Positions 41,446 to 51,167 of a DNA stretch of 64,000 nt are shown piece after piece. Each line of letters begins with the position of its first letter. Position 1 is the first letter of the stretch. Under the pieces are notes generated by a model. It had not been told where the DNA came from and made no database searches. It saw nothing but the letters and a program-made list of their open reading frames with translations. The position numbers and the translations under genes were made by a program. The stretch spans positions 317,001 through 381,000 of the forward strand of contig NC_008783.1 in assembly GCF_000015445.1 (NCBI RefSeq), in the 5' to 3' direction. The stretch is from Bartonella bacilliformis KC583. Its GTDB lineage: Bacteria; Pseudomonadota; Alphaproteobacteria; Rhizobiales; Rhizobiaceae.

Positions 41446-41845
41446 CTCTGGTCCTTTCTTTTATTTATTATCACTGCTATTAGTTGCTTCATAGGCTAAA
41501 CTATATTCTGTGCTTTCTAAGGTATTTTGTACGATTAGAAGCGATATCATCATCTTTTCCGGTGTGTTGCCTTTTTACTTTGATTTTTAGTTAGAAATAA
41601 AGGGCTAAGTGCATCGTGTCAACTTTAGTAATTCTTTCTGGTTGATTAGAGTATGGAATAATTTAGGGTATAATAATAGCATCTTCTAAGTTACTATGTT
41701 GGGCATTATCTATATGATTTATATGAATAAGATAGAAGGACAAATTTTCTATCTTTTGAATAAAGGTGTTAATTCTATCATTTTAAAGCTTAAAGTGCTA
41801 TGGTAAAGAAACTTGAGATCCTGCGCCTATTTAAGGAGTGTATTT
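41446..41845. other. Divergent control region secA / foldase
   Basis: 400 bp, strongly AT-rich. TATAAT near 41670 on the + strand is a possible -10 element but lacks a well-placed -35. AAGGAG at 41833-41838 is the ribosome site of the foldase gene. No RNA gene, riboswitch or ORF was recognised. Confidence 0.45.
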
Positions 41846-42793
41846 ATGCAATTCAAATTTACTAAGTTTTTTTTGACATCAGCTTTATTGATGAGTACGA
41901 GTTTGTGGGCTATTGCTCAGGATCATGTGAAGGTTGCACAGAGTGATTTGAATAGCTTGGAAGAAGCCTCTGAGAAACCTGTTGATCCCTCTCATGTTAT
42001 GGCAACTATTGATGGAAAAAATATTACAGCAGGGCAGTTAGATGAATTGGCGCTTGAAATTAATCCTAATTTAGTACGCATTCCTGATGAACAACGCCGT
42101 ATAACAGTATTAAGGGCCTATTTGGATATGCAAGTGCTTGCTAAAGCTGCTATTCAAGAAAATATTCATAAAACAGAAGCTTATGATAAACGTATGGCTG
42201 TTATGCGCGATAATATTCTTCAGCAGCTTTATTTTAAACAGATGGTTGTTGATAAGATTACAGATGGTGATTTAAAAATTCTGTATGATAAGGAAGTTGC
42301 AGCTCTGCCAAAAGAAGATGAAGTGAAGGCGCGTCATATTTTAGTTAAAACGAAGAAAGAAGCACAAGCGATTATTAAGCGTTTGAAAAAAGGTGAAAAT
42401 TTTGAAGAGATTGCCAAAAAAGATTCAACAGATGGTTCCGCTGCTGTTGGTGGTGATCTTGGTTATTTTAGTTACGGCCAAATGGTTAAACCCTTTGAGG
42501 ATGCTGCATTTAGTCTGAAAGTTGGTGAATACACTAAAAATCCCGTTGAAAGCCCATTTGGTTGGCATATCATTAAGGTAGAAGATCGTCGTCTGAAGCA
42601 ACCTCCTGAATTTGATGATGCTAAGGAAGTATTGCGTGCACAGATTATAAAAGATCGTTATCAGCAGCTGATCGCTGATTTGCGCAGTAAGATAGATGTA
42701 AAATATCCTGATTCTAGGGTTGCAGAACTTATGCAATCTTTTAATGAAAATGGTGAATCTCTACCAGGTTCTTTTCCTGATGAAGAAGAATAA
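41846..42793 (+). CDS. Periplasmic peptidyl-prolyl isomerase (parvulin type)
   Basis: Exported foldase of 315 aa. The signal peptide ends near ASLWAIA (about residue 24). After a helical chaperone-like part (residues 50-160) comes a rotamase/parvulin domain (about 165-260) with ARHILVKTKKEAQAII, GGDLGYFSYGQMVKPFEDAAF and PFGWHIIKVE. Similar proteins assist outer-membrane protein folding. ATG 41846 has AAGGAG 7 nt upstream; the frame is open to 41813. Gene order secA < > foldase > argJ > mutT is shared with other Rhizobiales, from memory. Confidence 0.92.
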   Translation: MQFKFTKFFLTSALLMSTSLWAIAQDHVKVAQSDLNSLEEASEKPVDPSHVMATIDGKNITAGQLDELALEINPNLVRIPDEQRRITVLRAYLDMQVLAKAAIQENIHKTEAYDKRMAVMRDNILQQLYFKQMVVDKITDGDLKILYDKEVAALPKEDEVKARHILVKTKKEAQAIIKRLKKGENFEEIAKKDSTDGSAAVGGDLGYFSYGQMVKPFEDAAFSLKVGEYTKNPVESPFGWHIIKVEDRRLKQPPEFDDAKEVLRAQIIKDRYQQLIADLRSKIDVKYPDSRVAELMQSFNENGESLPGSFPDEEE

Positions 42794-42894
42794 TGTATTT
42801 TAAGCTAAACTGCTTAGTTTATTTGTTTTTTCAAAAAACTCAGCGATGACGTAGATTACATTAATCCTTGTTGATTTGGATGGGAGAGCATGTA

Positions 42895-44133
42895 ATGGCT
42901 ATAAAGGGATTATCTTTGTATCCAGAAACGATACAGGATCTTCCACCATTATCTGGTGTTCGGATAGCGACGGCTGAAGCCGGGATTAAATATAAAAATC
43001 GTATAGATCTCCTCTTTATCATTTTTGATGAACCAGCAAATGTGGCAGGTGTTTTTACGCGTTCAAAATGTCCATCTGCTTCTGTGGATCATTGTCGTGC
43101 CTCCCTTTCTCACGGAGTTGCTAGAGGGATTGTTGTAAATTCTGGGAATGCAAATGCTTTTACAGGATATAAAGGAAAAACAACAACAAAAGCAATCGTC
43201 AAGGCTGCAGCAGACATTTTGAAAGTTAAAGAAAATGAGATTTTTTTGGCTTCTACTGGTGTGATTGGTGAGCCAATGGATGAGTCTTGTTTTTTGAATT
43301 TGTTGCCGAATATGGCAGCTATGGCGGAAGAGGGAAATTGGCTAAAAGCTGCAAAAGCTATTATGACGACAGATACATTTCCCAAATTTGCAACACGTAA
43401 ATTTGATTTTGGGGGAGAGCCTGTTATCATCAATGGGATCGCGAAAGGCGCTGGTATGATCGCTCCAGATATGGCGACAATGCTTTCTTTTGTGGTGAGT
43501 GATGCAGCAATTTCTTCAGATATACTGCAATCCATGTTGTCAGAGGGAGTTCAGGGCTCTTTTAATTCAATTACTGTTGATAGCGATACGTCAACATCAG
43601 ATACGTTGATGATGTTTGCAACAGGGAAAGCAAAAGGGAGTTTTCCTTGTCTGACAAGCCGATCTGATCCGCGTTATGAGGTCTTTGCAAAGCAATTAAA
43701 TGATCTTTTGAGAGAGCTTGCATTACAAGTTATCTGTGATGGTGAAGGTGCTCGCCATTTAATTGAGGTTAATGTAACGGGTGCTACAACGGATAGCGCT
43801 GCTAAGACCATTGCTTTATCAATTGCAAATTCACCACTTGTCAAAACGGCCATTGCTGGTGAAGATGCTAATTGGGGTCGGGTGGTGATGGCAGTTGGTA
43901 AGGCAGGTGTTGAAGCAGACCGTGATTTATTGACAATTTGGTTTGGTGAACATCGTGTAGCCGTGAATGGAGAACGTGATCCTGATTATAGTGAAGAGAC
44001 GGTTGGTGCTTACATGAAAGGTCAACATATTACAATTCGTGTTGATATTGGTCTGGGAAGCAGTAAGGCGACGGTTTGGTCTTGTGATTTGACGAAAGAG
44101 TATGTCGAAATTAACGGCGATTACAGAAGTTAA
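42895..44133 (+). CDS. argJ: Ornithine acetyltransferase / N-acetylglutamate synthase
   Basis: Transfers acetyl from N-acetylornithine to glutamate in arginine synthesis. 412 aa. The precursor self-cleaves between Ala and Thr in APDMATML; Thr195 becomes the nucleophile of the beta chain. [10 protein letters not shown], the GAG motif and [16 protein letters not shown] are intact, so it looks functional. ATG 42895 is preferred because GGGAGAG lies 6 nt upstream; the frame is open to 42868. No other arginine gene is near, so whether a full pathway remains cannot be told from this window. Confidence 0.94.
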   Translation: MAIKGLSLYPETIQDLPPLSGVRIATAEAGIKYKNRIDLLFIIFDEPANVAGVFTRSKCPSASVDHCRASLSHGVARGIVVNSGNANAFTGYKGKTTTKAIVKAAADILKVKENEIFLASTGVIGEPMDESCFLNLLPNMAAMAEEGNWLKAAKAIMTTDTFPKFATRKFDFGGEPVIINGIAKGAGMIAPDMATMLSFVVSDAAISSDILQSMLSEGVQGSFNSITVDSDTSTSDTLMMFATGKAKGSFPCLTSRSDPRYEVFAKQLNDLLRELALQVICDGEGARHLIEVNVTGATTDSAAKTIALSIANSPLVKTAIAGEDANWGRVVMAVGKAGVEADRDLLTIWFGEHRVAVNGERDPDYSEETVGAYMKGQHITIRVDIGLGSSKATVWSCDLTKEYVEINGDYRS

Positions 44134-44254
44134 TTAATGGAAGCATAAATTTTTAAATATTGAGTTTCTGTATGTTCTTTTGAAATATTGAATGTTTAGA
44201 TTTTTTGCTTCAAGTGGGAGGATATAGAAGAAGTTAGGATTGTTGGAGATTAGT

Positions 44255-44668
44255 ATGTGTACAAAAAGCTCGCTTCTTCTTGTTGTTGCGTGTGCATTGT
44301 TGGATCAAGATAATCGGGTATTGCTCGCTGAACGACCTCAGGGAAAATCACTGGCTGGTTTATGGGAGTTTCCTGGTGGAAAAATTGAGCAGGGTGAAAC
44401 GCCTGAAGCATCATTGATTCGTGAATTAGAGGAAGAGCTTGGCATTTACGTTCAACAAAATGATCTACATCCTTTGACATTTGCAAGTTATAGTTATGAA
44501 ACGTTTCATTTATTAATGCCATTTTATATTTGCCGCCGTTATGAGGGTATTCCTCAAGGACGAGAGGGGCAAAATTTACAATGGGTTTTCATAAGCGACT
44601 TTGGTCAATATTCTATGCCTGATGCGGATAAGCCGTTAGTTGAAGTGTTGAAAAATTTTCTTCTTTAA
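44255..44668 (+). CDS. mutT: 8-oxo-dGTP diphosphatase MutT
   Basis: Nudix enzyme that removes oxidised dGTP from the nucleotide pool to avoid mutations. 137 aa. The Nudix box starts GGKIEQGETPEASLIREL and ends EEELGI, complete. The N-terminal LLVVACALLDQDNRVLLAERP is typical of MutT. GGAG lies 8 nt before ATG 44255; a TTG five codons earlier (44240) is less likely. It lies 121 bp after argJ on the same strand. Confidence 0.9.
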   Translation: MCTKSSLLLVVACALLDQDNRVLLAERPQGKSLAGLWEFPGGKIEQGETPEASLIRELEEELGIYVQQNDLHPLTFASYSYETFHLLMPFYICRRYEGIPQGREGQNLQWVFISDFGQYSMPDADKPLVEVLKNFLL

Positions 44669-45008
44669 ATGTCTGTATTGCAAAAGAAAAGTATTGATAT
44701 GTACTTGCTGCATTCAATCTTTTCTATAAAGAAATCTTAAGATAGATCTTTGTTTAAAAAGGAACGGTATGATTTTGATCAAAGAATTTAAGTAAATTTT
44801 TATTTTTTACTATAATTGACTCAGTATTTTTTACATTAAAATGTAATTTTATTTTCTTTAATTGAATTTTAATATATAAAAAATCATTTTTATTCTATAA
44901 AATTAATAAAATAATTATTTATTAAAAATATTTTAAATATATATTACGAATTAATTTTGGTTAATAAATTATTTATTAAAATAAAGCTTAATAATATTAG
45001 GAATAAAA
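44669..45008. other. Extremely AT-rich region upstream of tcyP
   Basis: 340 bp; about the last 200 (44800-45008) are close to 90 percent A+T by eye, well above the surroundings. It includes TTACATT-AA-AATGTAA (7-bp inverted repeat) at about 44833-44848 and one TTAA-N7-TTAA (44922-44936), the form of a CtrA binding site, though such a match is cheap in this composition. No ORF. Probably a promoter region open to AT-binding regulators such as MucR. Confidence 0.5.
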
Positions 45009-46364
45009 ATGATATTGAATGTTTTTATTAATTTATTTTTATTTACTATGCTTTTGTTTTTACTTTTTCAAAGTAAGAAAACAAAATTAAGCTTTGCACT
45101 GCGTGTTATGATGGGCCTTGTTATTGGCTTGATTTTTGGTAGCATTTTACAGTTTGTTTATGGAGAGAGTGAATTCATTCTATTAAAATCTGTTGAATGG
45201 TTTAATATTGTTGGAGATGGCTATATATTGTTATTGCAAATGATTGTTATGCCACTGATTTCCATCTCTATCATTTCAGCAGTAGCACATTTGCATTCTT
45301 CTTATGGTGCTAGCAAAATTAGTATAATGACAATTTCAATATTGCTCTTTACGACTAGTCTTTCAGCATTGGTTGGCATCTTAGTTGTTAACGTTTTTGG
45401 ATTAACAGCAGATGGTTTAGTGGATGGAGGGGAAGATGTATCGGCTATTCTTGGGCGGCATATTGCTCAATTTGGGGATATGAGTGTGCCAAAGCTGATT
45501 TTATCGTTTATTCCTAAAAATCCATTTGCTGAGTTAGCAGGAGCTAGGCCTACATCAATCATTAGTGTAGTCATTTTTTCAGCTTTTTTAGGTGCTGCAG
45601 CTATTATTTTAAAGAAGGATGATCTAGATAAAGGGGAGCAAGCTCTTTCATTAATTCAGATTATGCAATCTTGGGTTACACGGTTAGTGCGTATTGTGAT
45701 TCATTTAACACCTTATGGTATTTTTGCTCTTATGACTAAGGTGGGAGCAACCTCAAATGTTGCAGATATTCTAAAATTATTGATTTTTTCTATTGCTTCT
45801 TACGTTGCTATTGTCCTTATGTTTGGAGTACACGCTATTTTGCTTAGTATATCGGGCATTAATCCGTTGAGTTTTTTCAAGAAAGTTTTTCCTGTTTTGA
45901 CATTTGCTTTTAGTAGTCGTTCAAGCACGGCGAGTATTCCTTTAAATATTGAAGCGCAAACACAGTGGTTAGGTGTTCCTCAGTCGATTGCAGGTTTTGC
46001 AGCATCTCTGGGGGCAACAATTGGGCAAAATGGTTGTGCAGGCCTTTATCCAGCGATGCTTGCCACGATGATAGCACCATCTGTTGGTATTGATCCACTT
46101 GATCCCATGTGGATTATCACTCTTGTAGGTGTTGTAACATTGAGCTCCATCGGTGTTGCTGGTGTTGGTGGTGGTGCTGTTTTTGCTGCATTGATTGTCT
46201 TGCCAATTATGGGGCTTCCTGTTGCTTTAGTCGCTGTTGTTATGTCTATCGAGCCTTTAATTGATATGGGGCGTACAGCTCTTAACGTTAATGGTTCAAT
46301 GTTAGCCGGAAGTATGACAAGCCAGATATTACGGGCAACGGATAAAAGCATTTTTGAAAAATAA
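45009..46364 (+). CDS. tcyP: L-cystine symporter (TcyP/YdjN family)
   Basis: Inner-membrane dicarboxylate/amino acid:cation symporter family protein, 451 aa, about eight to nine hydrophobic segments. It aligns by eye along its whole length with E. coli YdjN (TcyP): [37 protein letters not shown] and [18 protein letters not shown] are near-identical. The substrate is therefore probably cystine, a sulphur and redox source for an intracellular bacterium. ATG 45009 follows TTAGGAA. Monocistronic, with an extremely AT-rich upstream region. Confidence 0.93.
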   Translation: MILNVFINLFLFTMLLFLLFQSKKTKLSFALRVMMGLVIGLIFGSILQFVYGESEFILLKSVEWFNIVGDGYILLLQMIVMPLISISIISAVAHLHSSYGASKISIMTISILLFTTSLSALVGILVVNVFGLTADGLVDGGEDVSAILGRHIAQFGDMSVPKLILSFIPKNPFAELAGARPTSIISVVIFSAFLGAAAIILKKDDLDKGEQALSLIQIMQSWVTRLVRIVIHLTPYGIFALMTKVGATSNVADILKLLIFSIASYVAIVLMFGVHAILLSISGINPLSFFKKVFPVLTFAFSSRSSTASIPLNIEAQTQWLGVPQSIAGFAASLGATIGQNGCAGLYPAMLATMIAPSVGIDPLDPMWIITLVGVVTLSSIGVAGVGGGAVFAALIVLPIMGLPVALVAVVMSIEPLIDMGRTALNVNGSMLAGSMTSQILRATDKSIFEK

Positions 46365-46386
46365 TTTGCGTCTTAAAACTTAATTT

Positions 46387-47265
46387 TTATTTTGTCTGTT
46401 TTTTAAAGACATCTGCAAGAGATATTTGAGCTGAGCCAGGTCGCATGGGTTTTTGTTGATTGGGATCAGGAGCCCAACCAGATAACCAGATAAAGGAGAA
46501 ATGTGCGCGAATACGGCCGTCAGGATCGCTAAATTTTTGCGCGTAGATTTCAGCAGCGTGAAGAAAAAAACGCTTGGATACAGGGCGTCGCGAACGATTA
46601 ATAAGGGCATTTTGCATTCCCATAGCTTTAAGGTCATGCATAAGATCAAACATTGTATTATAACGTACAGTGATGTCTTCGACATCTACAACAGGCATGG
46701 CAAAACCAGCACGTTGTAGAATAGCTCCCACATCACGAATATCAGCAAAGGGGTAGATTCTTGGGCTAACCCCGCCATACATTTCCATTTCAGTTTGAAA
46801 AAGACTTTTGCGTAATTCTTCTAATGTTCCAGCTCCAGCCATAACAGCAAGAAATAAGCCATCTGGTTTAAGGATATTTTTTATTTGATTAAGAACACCA
46901 GGGGTATCATTGGTTAGCTGTAGTGAGAGAAGTGAAATTATAAGATCACAATAATGTTTAGGAAAGTCAAGAAATTCTCGTTGACGCAAATGAAATTTTT
47001 TATTGTGACTCTGGTAGAGTATATCAGTTTCAACCCGTTCTATAGAGTGGATTTTACCAGATTTGTTTAAAGCTTCTACAGCGAGGCCCGTATGGCTATG
47101 TAAATCTAAGGCTAGTGTAAATTGGCGATCAACAGTACTCAAACGTTTATAGAGATCTTCAACGACATAAGACAGTAAAAAATCGCTCCCTTTTTGTGCT
47201 TTTTTGAAGGCACGTTTGCGGAATTGTTCAATACGCATATAATCAAAAATTAAAGGATACGACAT
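46387..47265 (-). CDS. SAM-dependent methyltransferase (BioC/NDUFAF5-like)
   Basis: About 292 aa. N-terminal IFDYMRIEQFRKRAFK matches the IFDR...RRERA opening of the NDUFAF5 group. The SAM motif I region ALDLHSHTGLAVEAL is less Gly-rich than usual, DLIISLLSLQLTNDTPG is the post-II motif and LKPDGLFLAVMAG is motif III. The mitochondrial relative hydroxylates an arginine of NADH dehydrogenase; bacterial function is not established, and biotin-type BioC is an alternative. The start is uncertain between 47265 and 47298 because no ribosome site is visible. Convergent with tcyP (22 bp). Confidence 0.8.
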   Translation of the reverse strand: MSYPLIFDYMRIEQFRKRAFKKAQKGSDFLLSYVVEDLYKRLSTVDRQFTLALDLHSHTGLAVEALNKSGKIHSIERVETDILYQSHNKKFHLRQREFLDFPKHYCDLIISLLSLQLTNDTPGVLNQIKNILKPDGLFLAVMAGAGTLEELRKSLFQTEMEMYGGVSPRIYPFADIRDVGAILQRAGFAMPVVDVEDITVRYNTMFDLMHDLKAMGMQNALINRSRRPVSKRFFLHAAEIYAQKFSDPDGRIRAHFSFIWLSGWAPDPNQQKPMRPGSAQISLADVFKKQTK

Positions 47266-47494
47266 ATTGTTTAGCATTTTCTGTTTATATAAAATCATCT
47301 ATTTTAGATGGGGTCATTTCTTATACATGCTATATCAAGTTTATGATGTAAAAGGAAAAGAAAATGGCTTTACAGAAGATTCAAAGCTCATCAAGAAGTA
47401 AAATTTAGCTTTAAAAGCACCGAATAAATTATCTTGTGTCAGGCGCTGTAGAAGAATAAATTAATGATGTGAATGGGGAGAGTTTCTTTAAATT

Positions 47495-48250
47495 ATGAGG
47501 GGGGTATTGGGTAAATTTATTAAGCGCTTGATGGCTGTTGTGTATCCACCGACGTGTCCTGGCTGCAAGGTAATTGTTTCTGCTCACGGAACGATCTGTG
47601 CTGATTGTTGGAAAGATCTTCAATTTATCACAAAGCCCTATTGCCCTATTATGGGGATTCCTTTTGCTTGTGATATGGGAGATGGCTTTTTAAGTGGTGA
47701 AGCTCTTCAAACTTCTTATCCTTTTTCGCGCGTGCGTTCAGCTATTGCTCATAAAGGGTTAGCACGAACTTTAACAATAAGATTAAAATATGGTGATCGC
47801 GTGGAACTAGCACAGTTTATGGCTAATTGGATGGTGTTTGCAGGGCGTGAAATTATTGATGATTGTGATATCATTATTCCGATTCCATTGCATTTTCGTC
47901 GTTTTTTCTGGCGGCGTTATAATCAATCTGCAGAGCTTGCTCGTTATATTGCAGCAAAACAGAAAAAAAAATTTAAACCTGGTTGGCTCGTTCGTTGTCG
48001 GCATACACGTCCACAGGTTGGTTTATCTGCGAGAGAACGAAAATTTAACGTTCAGAATGCTTTTTCAGTGCCTCGTAAAATCAAAAAACGTATGCAGGGA
48101 TGTTCTATCTTGCTGGTTGATGATGTTTTAACAACGGGTGTCACAGTGACCATTGCTGCTGCAACATTAAAACGTGCAGGTGCGCGACAGGTTGACGTAT
48201 TAACATTTTCACGCGTGTTAAAAGATATTTCTATTTTACCTCATTCTTAA
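47495..48250 (+). CDS. ComF family phosphoribosyltransferase-like protein
   Basis: A 251-aa ComF/GntX-type protein. An N-terminal double zinc ribbon is visible: CPGCKVIVSAHGTICADCW (two CxxC pairs). The C-terminal type I phosphoribosyltransferase domain has the PRPP loop ILLVDDVLTTGVTVTIAA. ComF proteins are linked to DNA uptake in competent bacteria, but most Proteobacterial members have no proven role. ATG 47495 is preceded by GGGGAG at rather long distance. It is followed by grxC, 39 bp downstream. Confidence 0.9.
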   Translation: MRGVLGKFIKRLMAVVYPPTCPGCKVIVSAHGTICADCWKDLQFITKPYCPIMGIPFACDMGDGFLSGEALQTSYPFSRVRSAIAHKGLARTLTIRLKYGDRVELAQFMANWMVFAGREIIDDCDIIIPIPLHFRRFFWRRYNQSAELARYIAAKQKKKFKPGWLVRCRHTRPQVGLSARERKFNVQNAFSVPRKIKKRMQGCSILLVDDVLTTGVTVTIAAATLKRAGARQVDVLTFSRVLKDISILPHS

Positions 48251-48289
48251 GAGCTGATAAAGAACTGATTATATAAAATGGAGAACATT

Positions 48290-48547
48290 ATGAAAGAAGT
48301 AACACTTTATACGCGTCCTAATTGTCCTTATTGCACAAAAGCACGTATATTGCTTGATAAAAAAGGCATTAAATATACAGATATTGATGCATCAACTTCG
48401 CTTCGTCAAGAAATGGTAAAGCGGGCAAATGGACGCAATACATTTCCGCAAATTTTTATAGGTGATTACCATGTTGGGGGCTATGATGATCTTCATTCTT
48501 TAGATGCTGAAGGAAAACTTGATTCTTTACTAAACAACGCTCAATAA
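48290..48547 (+). CDS. grxC: Glutaredoxin 3
   Basis: Small dithiol glutaredoxin of 85 aa. Active site CPYC (Cys12, Cys15) after KEVTLYTRPN; the glutathione-binding elements TFPQIFIG and GGYDDLHSLD are present. It reduces protein disulfides and glutathione mixed disulfides in the cytosol. ATG 48290 has GGAGA 5 nt upstream; the in-frame ATG 48278 overlaps that site. Convergent with ubiG, only 17 bp apart, with no obvious terminator. Confidence 0.95.
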   Translation: MKEVTLYTRPNCPYCTKARILLDKKGIKYTDIDASTSLRQEMVKRANGRNTFPQIFIGDYHVGGYDDLHSLDAEGKLDSLLNNAQ

Positions 48548-48564
48548 TTATTTGTTACAATCGT

Positions 48565-49311
48565 CTATTGAAGTCGTTTTACGAGAAGCATGTAATTGAC
48601 ATCCATATCTTTTGAACGATTCCAACTATCATTGAGTGGATTATAAGTGATGCCAAGTTCGTCAATAACCTTCAGGGAATTTGTTAAGAGTAACTTTTTA
48701 AGTTCTTGAGGCTTCAAAAATTTTTTATAATCATGCGTTCCTTTGGGAAGCCAACGTAAGATGTATTCAGCACCTACAATGGCTAATCCCCAAGATTTCC
48801 ATGTACGGTTGAGTGTTGCAATAAACATAAGTCCTTGTGGTTTAAGCATTTTAGCCGTTGCTGATATGAAAAGATCAACATCAGCAACATGTTCAACAAT
48901 TTCCATATTGAGGATGATGTCAAACTTTTCTCCTTTATCTGCCAGTTTTTCTGCGGTAGTAGCACGATAATCAATTGAAAGGCCGCTTTGAGTAGCGTGG
49001 ATTTTTGCTACTTCAATATTGTTTTGTGCAGCATCGGCTCCTATGACGGTAGCTCCAAGACGCACCATAGGTTCACATAATAGGCCGCCTCCACAGCCAA
49101 TATCAAGAATTTTTAGACCAGCAAAGGGTGCAAGTGAAAAAGGATCTCGATCAAACGCTAGACAAATTTTTTCTTTAATGTAAGCAAGGCGTGTTGGATT
49201 GAATTTATGAAGTGGTCGAAATTTCCCTTGTGGATTCCACCATTCAGCAGCAATGCGCGAAAAATGATCAATTTCACTCTGATCAACTGTAGTGCGAGTT
49301 TTATTTATCAT
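48565..49311 (-). CDS. ubiG: 3-Demethylubiquinone-9 3-O-methyltransferase
   Basis: Performs both O-methylations in ubiquinone synthesis. 248 aa. SAM motif [17 protein letters not shown], post-[15 protein letters not shown] and motif [15 protein letters not shown] are typical. The N-terminal [20 protein letters not shown] and C-terminal [12 protein letters not shown] are UbiG-specific. AAGGAGAG before ATG 49311 supports the start. Divergent from lysC. Confidence 0.96.
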   Translation of the reverse strand: MINKTRTTVDQSEIDHFSRIAAEWWNPQGKFRPLHKFNPTRLAYIKEKICLAFDRDPFSLAPFAGLKILDIGCGGGLLCEPMVRLGATVIGADAAQNNIEVAKIHATQSGLSIDYRATTAEKLADKGEKFDIILNMEIVEHVADVDLFISATAKMLKPQGLMFIATLNRTWKSWGLAIVGAEYILRWLPKGTHDYKKFLKPQELKKLLLTNSLKVIDELGITYNPLNDSWNRSKDMDVNYMLLVKRLQ

Positions 49312-49494
49312 ATCGCTCTCCTTTTATTTTTAATAATTAAGTCAGGTGGATTGTTTCTAAAGTCAAGAAAAAATTAGTGTGAGTGTCCTGGACTTGTGAA
49401 AGTTATAGATATTGGTTATGTCACAAAAGTGGTTTGATACGGTATAAGCCTTATTCTGACTGTCGTTTAAATAAGAAACGTAAGAGTGTTGTAA

Positions 49495-50748
49495 ATGGCG
49501 CGTATTGTCATGAAATTTGGTGGGACATCTGTAGCAAATGTTGAACGTATTCAAAATGTTGCACGACATGTCAAAAGAGAAGTCAATGCGGGCAATGAAG
49601 TTGCAGTGGTTGTATCAGCAATGGCTGGAAAAACTAATGAGCTTGTTCAATGGACGCGTGATATTTCACCGATATATGATGTTCGTGAATATGATACAAT
49701 CGTTTCCTCTGGTGAACAGGTGACGGCGGGTTTATTGGCTCTAGCGCTCCAAGAAATAGGAGTGAATGCTCGCTCGTGGCTTGGTTGGCAAATCCCGATT
49801 CGAACGGATAGTGCACACGGTAGTGCAAGGATTATAGATATTGATAAATCTTTTTTGATACAGGGTTTTCAGGAAAATCAGGTAGCGGTTATTGCTGGCT
49901 TTCAAGGAATTTCTTCAGATAATCGCATCTCCACTTTGGGACGCGGTGGGTCAGATACGAGCGCTGTTGCAGTGGCAGCAATTTTGCAGGCTGATCGCTG
50001 TGATATTTATACAGATGTTGATGGTGTTTATACAACTGATCCAAGAGTTGAGCCTAAAACACGCCGCTTATCAAAAGTCTCTTTTGAAGAAATGCTTGAA
50101 CTGGCTTCTCTTGGAGCAAAAGTTTTGCAAGTTCGCTCTGTTGAACTCGCTATGGTTCACAAAGTTCGTACTTTTGTGCGCTCAAGTTTTGAGCATCCTG
50201 ATGCTCCAGGCATGTGTGATCCAATTAACTCTTCTGGAACACTTATTTGCAATGAGGATGAGATCGTGGAACAACAGAATGTGACTGGTATTGCTTTTGC
50301 TAAAGATGAAGCTCAAATTTCGCTTCGTCGATTTTCAGATCGTCCAGGTATTTCTGCAGCAATTTTTGGTCCTTTAGCTGAAGCACGTATCAATGTTGAT
50401 ATGATTGTGCAGAATATTTCTGAAGATGGTTCAAAAACTGATATGACTTTTACTGTTCCATCAGCGGATGTAGAGAGGGCGGTTGCTCTTCTTAAGAAAA
50501 ATCATAAAGAGATTGGATTTGATGTTATTCAGTTTGCAAGCGATCTTGCAAAAGTTTCTGTCGTTGGTATCGGAATGCGCAGCCATGCAGGTGTTGCGGC
50601 CACAGCATTTAAAGCTTTGGCTGAAAAAGGGATTAATATTAAAGCAATCACGACTTCAGAAATTAAGATTTCTGTTTTGATTGATAGTGCTTATACTGAA
50701 CTTGCTGTAAGAACGCTGCATGCCGTTTATGATCTTGATAAAGGGTAA
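49495..50748 (+). CDS. lysC: Aspartate kinase
   Basis: Phosphorylates aspartate at the start of the lysine/threonine/methionine/diaminopimelate pathway. 417 aa. Kinase domain with KFGGTSVANVERI and TLGRGGSDTSAVAVA; two ACT regulatory domains follow (about 265-417) that usually bind lysine or threonine. The length and ACT layout match the single alpha-type LysC of Rhizobiales. Needed for cell-wall diaminopimelate. No strong ribosome site precedes ATG 49495. Confidence 0.96.
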   Translation: MARIVMKFGGTSVANVERIQNVARHVKREVNAGNEVAVVVSAMAGKTNELVQWTRDISPIYDVREYDTIVSSGEQVTAGLLALALQEIGVNARSWLGWQIPIRTDSAHGSARIIDIDKSFLIQGFQENQVAVIAGFQGISSDNRISTLGRGGSDTSAVAVAAILQADRCDIYTDVDGVYTTDPRVEPKTRRLSKVSFEEMLELASLGAKVLQVRSVELAMVHKVRTFVRSSFEHPDAPGMCDPINSSGTLICNEDEIVEQQNVTGIAFAKDEAQISLRRFSDRPGISAAIFGPLAEARINVDMIVQNISEDGSKTDMTFTVPSADVERAVALLKKNHKEIGFDVIQFASDLAKVSVVGIGMRSHAGVAATAFKALAEKGINIKAITTSEIKISVLIDSAYTELAVRTLHAVYDLDKG

Positions 50749-50789
50749 GCGTTTTTTATTTCAAATACTTTTTAGAATATCTCGATGTC

Positions 50790-50833
50790 TTTGACATATT
50801 ACAATAGATAATTTGACATATTACAATGGATAA
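50790..50833. repeat. 22-bp tandem repeat, two units
   Basis: Units 50790-50811 and 50812-50833 are head to tail with a single mismatch (A/G at position 17). Each begins TTTGACATATTACAAT and so contains TTGACA, the ideal -35 hexamer, but no -10 hexamer is found at normal spacing. It may be a regulator-binding tandem site or a recent duplication. Confidence 0.8.
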
Positions 50834-51101
50834 AATGACTGTCTGAGAGGAGCAGCAGGAGAGAATATGTGTGGTAACGCGTTCTCTAAAAAGCTGCATG
50901 AAATATATATTTTCAATTATGAAGTTTTTTTGATTGGATTGCTTGCTAAATAACAAACGATATGATGACAAAAATTGACTCCCTTTGATATTTTTCGTGC
51001 TGGCTTGATATTCATCCTCAGTGGGTTCTCGGATTATTCTTTGAAGAAATGAAATTATCTATTCTGTTAGAGAGTATTTTGTGTTTGGTATAGGAATGAA
51101 G

Positions 51102-51134
51102 AAAAAAGCCGTCTGAAGAAACCAGACAGCCTTT
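51102..51134 (-). terminator. Intrinsic terminator of nhaA
   Basis: Arms 51123-51134 and 51102-51115 form on the - strand a continuous stem (GGCUGUCUG with CAGACGGCU) that includes two G-U pairs and is followed by six U. On the + strand the same positions would be C-A mismatches, so the - strand is the functional one. It begins 34 bp after the nhaA stop. Confidence 0.85.
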
Positions 51135-51167
51135 CAAAGATTTAGCGAAGAAGATAGTATATCGAGA

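Larger units (their letters stand above)
50749..51167. other. Convergent intergenic region lysC / nhaA
   Basis: 419 bp. It holds a 22-bp tandem repeat (50790-50833), a two-step hairpin (50852-50897), a short AT palindrome GAAATATATATTTTC (about 50899-50914) and the nhaA terminator (51102-51134). No ORF with coding character. The central part is a candidate for a small untranslated transcript. Confidence 0.5.

Noticed and set aside
51108..51117. GCCGTCTGAA, identical to the 10-mer of the Neisseria DNA uptake sequence, inside the nhaA terminator
   Set aside because: Only one copy was noticed, it is explained by the terminator stem, and the opposite arm (CAGACAGCC) is not the inverted uptake sequence. 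Chance is sufficient.
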